Below are positions 29,884-37,652 of a stretch of DNA of 64,000 nt, piece by piece. The notes below the pieces were generated by a model. It saw only the letters and a program-made list of their open reading frames with translations. It was not told where the DNA came from and made no database searches. A program made the position numbers and the translations under genes. The DNA is from an uncultured Acetobacteraceae bacterium. GTDB taxonomy: Bacteria; Pseudomonadota; Alphaproteobacteria; Acetobacterales; Acetobacteraceae. The stretch lies in contig CAMKWS010000006.1 of NCBI GenBank assembly GCA_946476985.1, positions 55,634 to 119,633 of the forward strand, written 5' to 3'. The stretch's first letter is position 1. Every line of letters starts with the position of its first letter.

Positions 29884-30099
29884 TTACTGGTTGCGTGGGT
29901 CGATTTGTACGCGGCGGCACGTTTTTCGGGCCTCGGCTGCTTTCATGGCTTCCACCTCGGGTGGGAAAAACAGCCTATCGGCATTCAGCTTAGCTTGTAT
30001 CTCCTTAGCCTCAGGCGGGAAGAACAGTTTATCGTCATTTGCTGGTTTATCGCTGCCGCCAGAAACAGCCAAGAATTCTGCTGGATTTAGGTCGCGCAT
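29884..30099 (-). CDS. Double-glycine leader peptide, LFFPPE-repeat type (start moved from 30117)
   Basis: MRDLNPAEFLAVSGG leader; core KLFFPPEAKEIQ...RLFFPPEVEAMK; GGGAGG RBS upstream of ATG 30099. Confidence 0.75.
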   Translation of the reverse strand: MRDLNPAEFLAVSGGSDKPANDDKLFFPPEAKEIQAKLNADRLFFPPEVEAMKAAEARKTCRRVQIDPRNQ

Positions 30100-30113
30100 G
30101 GTAGCATCCTCCC

Positions 30114-30308
30114 TCACGCTTCTGGGGGGAAAAAGCCGCCCTCAATCTCAGACCTCAACGCATCAACCTCAGGCTGGAAGAAGATTTTACCGTTGTCATT
30201 CCCTTCTTTGATGTGCATTTTTGCGACTTCAGGTGGGAAAAGCAACTTATCCTCTCCGTCAGTGCCACCGGCAACGATTGAGAGTTCTGCAGAATTTAAT
30301 TTACGCAT
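30114..30308 (-). CDS. Double-glycine leader peptide, LFFPPE-repeat type (three motif copies)
   Basis: MRKLNSAELSIVAGG leader; core KLLFPPEVAKM...KIFFQPEVDAL...GFFPPEA. Confidence 0.75.
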   Translation of the reverse strand: MRKLNSAELSIVAGGTDGEDKLLFPPEVAKMHIKEGNDNGKIFFQPEVDALRSEIEGGFFPPEA

Positions 30309-30333
30309 GATCGTACACCTTGTACTAAGAACA

Positions 30334-30394
30334 AGTGGTGTGGAATAACACCACTCACCCTAGGGGACGGCCCGCCACGGCACTGTGACGGGCC
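30334..30394. other. Stacked hairpins in the intergenic/5' UTR of the 30114-30308 peptide gene
   Basis: AGTGGTGT/ACACCACT (30334-30355) and GGCCCG-C-CAC.../GTG-A-CGGGCC (30369-30394). Confidence 0.6.
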
Positions 30395-30457
30395 CAACCG
30401 CAGGGGAAGGGGATATTAAGGGAGAACTCAATTACAACCCGCTCCCCTGTGATCCTA

Positions 30458-30661
30458 TTAGGAAATATGACCAGTTAATTGGCCAATATTGCCACGAATG
30501 TTACCAACAATGACGCCTTGGTTTTCGCTGATAGCCTGAGCTGATACAGCTGTGCGTGCGGGGGTCTGTTTGGGAAGAACTTCCGAGAGAACTTTCCCAA
30601 CAACTTTCGCAATGCCACCACCAGATACGGAGCTGAGCTCCAGCATATTAAGTTCACGCAT
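30458..30661 (-). CDS. Double-glycine leader peptide, GVIVGNI type
   Basis: MRELNMLELSSVSGG leader; core ...AISENQGVIVGNIRGNIGQLTGHIS; GAGGTG RBS. Confidence 0.75.
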   Translation of the reverse strand: MRELNMLELSSVSGGGIAKVVGKVLSEVLPKQTPARTAVSAQAISENQGVIVGNIRGNIGQLTGHIS

Positions 30662-30855
30662 GATTTTTCACCTCATTCTAGGGAACGACGGCAAGTACTA
30701 AGTACTGTCGCCAACAACAATATAAGATGAAAAATATTAATAAACTTATAAATAAAATAAAAAATATATTATAATAGACATGTTTCACTATAAATAAATA
30801 AAATAACAAAATCGTATAGTTCATATTTTTTCTTGTTTTCATTGTTGCTAAAATA

Positions 30856-30895
30856 AAAAACCCACCTGTCCATGTGTCGAACAGGCGGGTTCTTT
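30856..30895 (-). terminator. Rho-independent terminator of the 30917-31171 peptide gene
   Basis: Minus strand AACCCGCCTGT-...-ACAGGTGGGTT followed by TTTTATTTT. Confidence 0.85.
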
Positions 30896-30916
30896 ATATC
30901 TATTAATATCAATGTG

Positions 30917-31171
30917 TTAGCGTGAGGAAGGATGCACCATATTAACGTCACCACTCGTTTCGCCAACATACCCGCTGATCTGGCCAATGCGCCCACCAAC
31001 TCGACCAATGATCACACCGTAATTATTGGAAATCGTTAGAGGAGACGCTGTCTCCCGTGGGTTATGCGCTGGTAAGCGGGGGATGAATTTAAAGAGCATA
31101 CCTAGGGTGTGCAAAATGTTCAAACATCCACCAGCTACGCTGTCCTGTTCGGTAACGCTGAGTTCACGCAT
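30917..31171 (-). CDS. Double-glycine leader peptide, GVIIGRV type (start moved from 31186)
   Basis: MRELSVTEQDSVAGG leader; core ...ISNNYGVIIGRVGGRIGQISGYVGETSG. Confidence 0.75.
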   Translation of the reverse strand: MRELSVTEQDSVAGGCLNILHTLGMLFKFIPRLPAHNPRETASPLTISNNYGVIIGRVGGRIGQISGYVGETSGDVNMVHPSSR

Positions 31172-31575
31172 GCTTTTATGCCTCATTTTAGGGTAAGGCG
31201 GCTGGATATCTCGCCGCCGGGGAAAGGATATATAGGAATAATGTTAATAAAATAATAAACTTTATGAATATTTGACTTGAAAATTTATAATAATTTATAG
31301 GATGATTAAATAACGTTTTGATGTGTGATTATTTAACTAAAATATTCTATTTTGTTTACACCGTATTTTATTCTGCTTTTTTATGTGGTTTTGGATGGTG
31401 TTATTTATGGAATGAGAGCAAATTTATTATGGTGTATGATTTATTTATGAATTAATCACTCAATAATATAGGTAAAATTTCACCATCGGCGTTCCGAACA
31501 ATATAAATGAATGGCCGCCGATGATGTGGGGCGAAAATATCAGAAAGATATAGCGATAAGCTGGATGAGTGGTGT

Positions 31576-31785
31576 TTAAGGAGAGTCAAAACCAGCTTTG
31601 TGGATCAGCTTTATTGTTTCTTCGACAGAAAGGGGTGTTGTTCCAAAGGTAATGCGCGCTTGAGGGGGCTCTAGGTTTACGGATACTTCTTCAATAGAGG
31701 GGGAAGCTTGTAGCGCCTTGGTAAGGGAGCGAACGCACCCATCACATTTTAAACCGGAGATAGGTAGAGTTAAGATTGTGCTCAT
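31576..31785 (-). CDS. Heavy-metal-associated (HMA) domain copper-chaperone-like protein
   Basis: 69 aa with LPISGLKCDGCVRSLTKAL (CxxC metal site). Confidence 0.85.
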   Translation of the reverse strand: MSTILTLPISGLKCDGCVRSLTKALQASPSIEEVSVNLEPPQARITFGTTPLSVEETIKLIHKAGFDSP

Positions 31786-31871
31786 AAAGACCTCGCTGTG
31801 TTACATACCTTGTTTAAAAAGCATATTATGGCTTAACTTGGTTATGTAGAGGATAGGAGTATAAGGCGTTT

Positions 31872-32360
31872 ATGCCTGTGGGACGTATCTTTCGCATAAT
31901 GATGGCGTTGTTAATAGGGACATTATTGCAAATGAGCCCTGCTGCAGTAAGTGCGCCTATGCCAGGTACGATGGGGCATATGAAAGAAAATGCGCACAGG
32001 ATTTCACATGTACATGCATTTGTAGGCAAGGCCGTTGCGAAGGGGCATCCTATATCTATTACCTGTTTAGAGCATGACCCACAAAGACGTATCTACCACG
32101 CTCGGCATGTAAAGGTTATGTCTTTTGTGGGGGGCAAGCCGATGGTGTTTGCACCAGAAAAAATAGTGAATGCTGATAATATAGAGGGGTCCTGCTGCCA
32201 GACGCATTATAACATGTATGGTATGTTGGGTGTGTTGGTGGAGGGTGATGATGAGCTTTTGCCAGAGGCGAAAGAGGCATTCTCTTTTAATAATGGGCTG
32301 TTGTTAGTGTCCTCGTATAAGGCAGCACCGTGGCGTCCGCCAGCAAAGCGCATTGTTTGA
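31872..32360 (+). CDS. Secreted hypothetical protein upstream of copA (Cys/His/Met containing)
   Basis: N-terminal signal peptide ending VSAPMPG; EGSCCQTHYNMYGM; co-directional with copAB. Confidence 0.6.
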   Translation: MPVGRIFRIMMALLIGTLLQMSPAAVSAPMPGTMGHMKENAHRISHVHAFVGKAVAKGHPISITCLEHDPQRRIYHARHVKVMSFVGGKPMVFAPEKIVNADNIEGSCCQTHYNMYGMLGVLVEGDDELLPEAKEAFSFNNGLLLVSSYKAAPWRPPAKRIV

Positions 32361-32417
32361 ACTGTTCTGTAATGTCGGACTGAAGGTCTCGGCATAGACT
32401 GTTTTTAAACAGGTGCT

Positions 32418-34154
32418 TTGGAAATGAGTGATTATATAGTGCCTCGCCGCCATTTTCTGGCGAGCTTGGGTGCGATGTCCACTGCGGCATTGGCATATAA
32501 AACACAACGTGCAGTAGCGAAGCCCTCATCCCATAGGGCGAGGATACAAGCGGTAGAAGAGCCTCTTGAATTTGAGCTTACGTTAACCCGTGGGGAGATT
32601 AAACTCGGGGTTACGCGAGGGATTGCTTATTATGTAAATGGGCAATTACCCGCTCCTGTTCTGCGATGGCAGGAAGGGCGAGAGGTCGTGATACATGTCC
32701 ATAATAAGATGGATGAACCTACGGCTCTTCATTGGCATGGGATACGCCTACCCAGCGATCAGGATGGTGTCCCTGGGTTAAGTTTTGCGGGAATTCCTGC
32801 TGGGGAAAGTTTTACGTATCGCTTCCCTGTTATGCAGAGTGGAACCTATTGGTATCACAGCCATATTGGCCACCAAGAAACGGCGGGTTTGTATGGGGCG
32901 ATTATCATCGAACCTGCGGAGGCGTCTTTGCTTCCCCGTGCGAAGCATGATCATATTGTTTTGCTCTCAGATTGGACGGATGTGACTGCTGAGCAGATTA
33001 TTAATAACCTCAAAATGCAGAGTGATTATTATAATTTTCGGCAGCGGAGTGTTGCGTCTCTTCCACGAGAGACTCGTCAAGCTGGCGGGATGATGGCGGC
33101 GTTTAAAAGCCGTTTGCAGTGGTCTCGTATGCGGATGAGTGCGACGGATATTTCTGATGTTAGCGGTGTTGTGTACCATTATTTGATGAATGGTCAGGCG
33201 GCTCAGCAGGGGTGGAGTGGGCTCTTCCAGCCAGGTCAGGCTGTTTTGCTACGGGTGATTAATGCCGCAGCTATGACTTTGTTTGATGTGCGTATTCCCG
33301 GCCTTGAAATGGTTGTTGTAGAGGCAGATGGAAACCCCGTAGCTCCTGTTGCGGTAGATGAATTTCGGATCGCACCAGGGGAAACATATATGGTGCGGGT
33401 CACACCGATAGTAAGCAAGCCATATACGATCTTTGCTCAAAGTGAGGATAGAACGGGTTTTGCGCGCGGCACACTCACCCCACAGTTGGGGCTTTTAGGC
33501 CCTCTTCCAAAGATGGATCCACGACCTGTTCGAGGGATGGCCGATATGGGGATGAGCTCTATGGCCGGGATGGGGAGCATGCCGCATATGGGGGGAGGCG
33601 CAAATCAAAAGCTCTTGCGGGAACCTGCTGATGAAATTGATGATCCTGGGCCGCCCCCTATAAATGTCGAAAACCAAATGGTAGCGGCACAGCCAATAGA
33701 GCGTGTTGGGAGCCCCGGTGATGGGCTGGAGAATAATGGCCGGAAAGTACTGGCTTATAGCGATCTAAAGGCTCTTATTCCAGCGCCGGACCATCGGCCC
33801 CCTACACGGGAGATTATCCTTCATCTAACGGGGAATATGGAGCGCTATATATGGGGGTTTAATGGGCGGAAATATTCAGAGTCTGGTCCCATTCACCTGC
33901 AATATAATGAGCGTGTCAGGCTTACAGTCATCAATGATACGATGATGGAACATCCTTTACATCTTCATGGGATGTGGAGTGAGCTTGAGAATGGGGAGGA
34001 CATTTATCGACCTCTTAAACATACAGTAATCTCACAGCCAGGCTCTCGTATGAGTGTGCTCGTCACAGCGGATGCGCTGGGTGTATGGGCGTATCACTGT
34101 CACCTTATGTACCATATGCAAACGGGCATGTTCCGGGAGGTGATTGTCTCATGA
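32418..34154 (+). CDS. copA: Copper resistance multicopper oxidase CopA (Tat-exported)
   Basis: RRHFLASLGAMSTAALA Tat signal; HWHGIRLP, YWYHSHIGHQ, HPLHLHGMW, YHCHLMYHMQTGM copper sites; Met-rich MADMGMSSMAGMGSM insert. Confidence 0.94.
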   Translation: MEMSDYIVPRRHFLASLGAMSTAALAYKTQRAVAKPSSHRARIQAVEEPLEFELTLTRGEIKLGVTRGIAYYVNGQLPAPVLRWQEGREVVIHVHNKMDEPTALHWHGIRLPSDQDGVPGLSFAGIPAGESFTYRFPVMQSGTYWYHSHIGHQETAGLYGAIIIEPAEASLLPRAKHDHIVLLSDWTDVTAEQIINNLKMQSDYYNFRQRSVASLPRETRQAGGMMAAFKSRLQWSRMRMSATDISDVSGVVYHYLMNGQAAQQGWSGLFQPGQAVLLRVINAAAMTLFDVRIPGLEMVVVEADGNPVAPVAVDEFRIAPGETYMVRVTPIVSKPYTIFAQSEDRTGFARGTLTPQLGLLGPLPKMDPRPVRGMADMGMSSMAGMGSMPHMGGGANQKLLREPADEIDDPGPPPINVENQMVAAQPIERVGSPGDGLENNGRKVLAYSDLKALIPAPDHRPPTREIILHLTGNMERYIWGFNGRKYSESGPIHLQYNERVRLTVINDTMMEHPLHLHGMWSELENGEDIYRPLKHTVISQPGSRMSVLVTADALGVWAYHCHLMYHMQTGMFREVIVS

Positions 34155-35080
34155 ATATGATCCGTATTTTTACTGTTCTTTTTGGGGTGTTGGTTTTTAC
34201 AGTCTCGGCGCAAGCAGAGCATATAACGTCATCATCTCATACATCTGATATGGCTTCATCAGATGAGGATATGTCGGATATGGATATGTCTGGCATGGAT
34301 ATGCAGAGTATGAGAGTGAACATAAAGTCCGCTCCGGCAGCTTCTTTACGGAAAGGGCGGGTAGAGAAAAAAAGCTCTCGCCTTGTTCACAAGGCTGTCG
34401 ATGCTCCAGCCCCCGTGGTCGATATTGGTCATCATATGCATATGATGGACCAAGGGCGCTGGTTTCATGGTATTTTGGATGAATTCGAGGGGCGGTATCA
34501 AGCGGGGGGTGGCTCCTCCCTACGCTGGGATGGTGAGGCTTGGTACGGAGGTGATTATAATCGCCTTTGGCTAAAGAGCGAAGGTACGATGACACGTGGC
34601 CGTGTCGGAGATGGAGATCAAGAGGCGTTATATAGCCGTGCAGTATCCCCTTATTTTAACTTACAGGCCGGTGTTCGGTTGGATATTGATAGCGGGCCAT
34701 TTCGTGCATGGGGTGCGGTAGGGGTGCAAGGCTTGGCTTTGTACCAGTTTGAAGTCCAAGCTACGGGATATTTTAATGATCGCGGGGTCGCTGGGCGCCT
34801 AGAAGGGTCTTACGACTTGTTATTAACCAATCGACTTATTCTGCAGCCCCAAATTGAACTGAACCTTTATAGTCGAGCAGATAAAGCACGACTGGTTGGC
34901 GCAGGATTGGGGGATATCGATACAGGCCTAAGGTTGCGTTATGAGTTATGGCGTAAAATGGCCCCCTACATAGCGGTGACATATGATAGTCCGCTTATGA
35001 AGAGTCGTTCCATAGCGCGACAGAGAGGTATGGCTGCTAGTGCAGCTCGATTTACCTTTGGTATTCGGAGTTGGTTCTGA
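34151..35080 (+). CDS. copB: Copper resistance protein B (outer membrane)
   Basis: Signal peptide, Met/Asp-rich SDMDMSGMDMQSM, SSLRWDGEAWYGGDYNRLWLKSEG...SRAVSPYFNLQAGVRLD; ATGA overlap with copA. Confidence 0.92.
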   Translation: MNMIRIFTVLFGVLVFTVSAQAEHITSSSHTSDMASSDEDMSDMDMSGMDMQSMRVNIKSAPAASLRKGRVEKKSSRLVHKAVDAPAPVVDIGHHMHMMDQGRWFHGILDEFEGRYQAGGGSSLRWDGEAWYGGDYNRLWLKSEGTMTRGRVGDGDQEALYSRAVSPYFNLQAGVRLDIDSGPFRAWGAVGVQGLALYQFEVQATGYFNDRGVAGRLEGSYDLLLTNRLILQPQIELNLYSRADKARLVGAGLGDIDTGLRLRYELWRKMAPYIAVTYDSPLMKSRSIARQRGMAASAARFTFGIRSWF

Positions 35081-35371
35081 CGAAGGATTAAATAGGCACC
35101 ACGAAGTGTTTTTAGGTTTTCTTAAAGGCGTAAAGACACTTCGTGCGCATTAAAGTATGTGCCAGAAGGTGCTGTATATTTTCTTATGATATGAAATAAC
35201 ATAACAATAAATATTCTTCATTTTTGTTAAATTCTTATAAATTAAAATAAGCAATAAATAAAACAATATAAAAATAGCTTGTATTAAGTGTATATAAACA
35301 AAAAATAAGCATTTAATAAATTTATATAGTCTACATAAAATTGGCCCCACATATAAGTTGAGGACGATTTT

Positions 35372-37510
35372 ATGGATAAGAAGTATAATATTCGTGATGG
35401 AATCGTTGATATATATGGCAGCGGTAATTTTGAATCTCTTATTAATAAGAATGTAACCACATTTCGGATTGCACGAAATCAGCAAACAGCCGTGAACGAC
35501 CCTGTGGTGGTGGATTTATCACAAGTTCTATCAACGTGCCCGCCTGGTGTGAGTGTTGATGTGCAAAGTGGAACAAAGGTGATTATTGGCGGGAGGCTCC
35601 CGAGTGGGGAGAAGGAGAACCGCATTGAGATCAATGGTGGGATGGTTGAGTTAAAAGAGGGGCTAGGAAGTACAGAGAATGGAGGCTTGGAGATCGTAGT
35701 AGGGCCGCAGGGTGGTACCTTAATTGTGGATTCACAAGAAGATGCCTCTACGGCGCTTAAGGCGGTTGTTAGATTTTTAGATGAAGATCAGAATTATACG
35801 GATGAGATGCCGGATGGTTTCTTAATTGATTACCCCCAAGCTGAATTTATCCGCGCTTGGTATATCCCTTCGAAAAATATAACTGTTATGGGCAGTGACG
35901 CTCAACAAGATGATAAAACAAAGCGGACTCTGACCTTTAAAGGCGATCCATTTCAGCTGCAGCTCATTGGGAATGCAATGGGATATAAACGCATCGTTGT
36001 TGAAGGAAGCGCTGGCAATGCAGCGGGCAGCGTTACGGTGAGTAAAGAAGGTATTTCTACCACGGCTCGTGCGGGTTCTGTGTCAGTGGGGATAAAGAAT
36101 CGTTCTCGAGTGGGTAGTGCTTCGAGGTGGAATAGATATGCCAATTTAAGAAAATCAGGGCAGAGTAACATGGCGGTTTCTGGGAGAAGGAGGCTATGGA
36201 ATCTGCCTCTAAATATTACATCTGCGTGGCCAGTAGTACGGCAGGTGGGGAATTTAATATCCTTTGGTAATATGCCGCCATCAAGTGTCAGGGTCCGAGG
36301 GAATGTGGGGCAGAATGTGCAGGGAGGTGTCTATATTACCCCTGTTGTTAAGTACTACTCACATGACTTTAAAAAGTCAGATGGTCAGGGAGGGGTTATC
36401 ACCTGTTATCTTTCTGGGAGTGAGGTGAAGGTTCCCGGCGGGCGAGTTTGTGTAGAGGCTCTCCAGAAGGGTGCGGAGGTCCTTGTGCATGATAGTCGCA
36501 ATGGATTGGAGCGCCGGGCACGGGTTGTGTGGGTTGGAAAGGGGCGTGTTCATGTACGTCCACATTTGCCTGATGATGAGGCCGGGTGGCCTGTAAAGAT
36601 ATTGAGGCACGCTTTAGGGGAGAATATTCCGTATAAAGATATGTGCGTTACAGCAGAGCATTGCTTTTTTTTAGGTGGTGTTTTTGTACCCGTACGGATG
36701 TTGGTAAATGGGGCCTCTATATTTTACGATAAAACACAGAGCTATTACGATTACTGGCATTTTGAGACGGAATGTCATGAAATTATAGATGTTGATGGTG
36801 CCTTTACAGAGACGTTTCTAAATACGGGGCATGATCATTATTTTGGGGCCTCTGAAGCGGCTCCAGGCGAGGAATCTGCCCCTCCGAAGAGCTGGGCGAC
36901 TGATGCCGCCGCCCCTCTTGAGACGCGGCGCGAGGTTATTGAGCCACTATATCGTAGGTTGAGTGATCGCTCTCAGGCTCTTGGTTTATGTATTCCGCAC
37001 GATGTTAATGAGGAGATCACGTTTGATCCTGGCCTTGCGCTATGTGATGAGCAAGGTCATCCGTTTCCATTAAAGGAGCAGCAGGGACATCGTTATTTAT
37101 TTAGCCTAGATGGTGATGTTGATAGCGTTGTATTGCTGTCACGAACGAGCCGCCCTTGTGATGTGATTGGCCCCTATATTGATGACCGGCGCGAGTTAGG
37201 TGTTTTAGTTGGAGAGGTGCGTTTATTGCGCGCTGATGGCAGTGCGGAAGGGGTTACTGGTTTTTTAAGTGCGCCGCAAGCAGAGGGCTGGGATGTTCAA
37301 GAGCATGGTCCGTGGCGTTGGATGAATGGTGAGGCGCGGTTGGATCTCCCTACAGGGAGTGGGGTTGGCGCATGTCTCTCAGTGGAGGTGAAGGCGGGAG
37401 GCCCTTATCTAAGAGACGACAAAAATTTGTGGGCGCGTAAAAGTCAGGGAGGGGTGCGTATTGCAAGAAGCGAGAATAATATTATGTATGGAATGTATAA
37501 TAAAATTTAA
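35372..37510 (+). CDS. Hint-domain protein 1 with repeat-like N-terminal region
   Basis: GGVITCYLSGSEVKVPGGRVCVEALQKGAEVLVHD...VTAEHCFFLGGVFVPVRMLVNGASI is a Hint (Hint_2-like) domain; paralog downstream. Confidence 0.8.
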   Translation: MDKKYNIRDGIVDIYGSGNFESLINKNVTTFRIARNQQTAVNDPVVVDLSQVLSTCPPGVSVDVQSGTKVIIGGRLPSGEKENRIEINGGMVELKEGLGSTENGGLEIVVGPQGGTLIVDSQEDASTALKAVVRFLDEDQNYTDEMPDGFLIDYPQAEFIRAWYIPSKNITVMGSDAQQDDKTKRTLTFKGDPFQLQLIGNAMGYKRIVVEGSAGNAAGSVTVSKEGISTTARAGSVSVGIKNRSRVGSASRWNRYANLRKSGQSNMAVSGRRRLWNLPLNITSAWPVVRQVGNLISFGNMPPSSVRVRGNVGQNVQGGVYITPVVKYYSHDFKKSDGQGGVITCYLSGSEVKVPGGRVCVEALQKGAEVLVHDSRNGLERRARVVWVGKGRVHVRPHLPDDEAGWPVKILRHALGENIPYKDMCVTAEHCFFLGGVFVPVRMLVNGASIFYDKTQSYYDYWHFETECHEIIDVDGAFTETFLNTGHDHYFGASEAAPGEESAPPKSWATDAAAPLETRREVIEPLYRRLSDRSQALGLCIPHDVNEEITFDPGLALCDEQGHPFPLKEQQGHRYLFSLDGDVDSVVLLSRTSRPCDVIGPYIDDRRELGVLVGEVRLLRADGSAEGVTGFLSAPQAEGWDVQEHGPWRWMNGEARLDLPTGSGVGACLSVEVKAGGPYLRDDKNLWARKSQGGVRIARSENNIMYGMYNKI
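36377..37433 (+). repeat. Copy A of ~1,057-bp direct repeat encoding the Hint domain and C-terminus
   Basis: Same sequence as 38316-39372 (constant offset 1,939 bp) by line comparison; flanks diverge abruptly. Confidence 0.9.
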
Positions 37511-37652
37511 AATACAATAAACGTCAATTTAATATTTGTTTAATTACTTATTCACATATTATTTTTTGTGTGTTTTTTTTATAAATTAAACATTTAATAA
37601 ATAAAATTATCATAATTAAGCCTCTATTCCTAAAGGTAGTAGGGGCTTTTTA

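Noticed and set aside
29864-30211. 115-aa plus-strand ORF opposite the leader-peptide genes
   Set aside because: Minus strand carries consistent GG leaders and RBSs in several separate genes; the plus ORF is a shadow of the repeats.
34197-34595. 132-aa minus-strand ORF within copB
   Set aside because: Antisense to copB; low-complexity shadow of Met/Asp/Ser codons.
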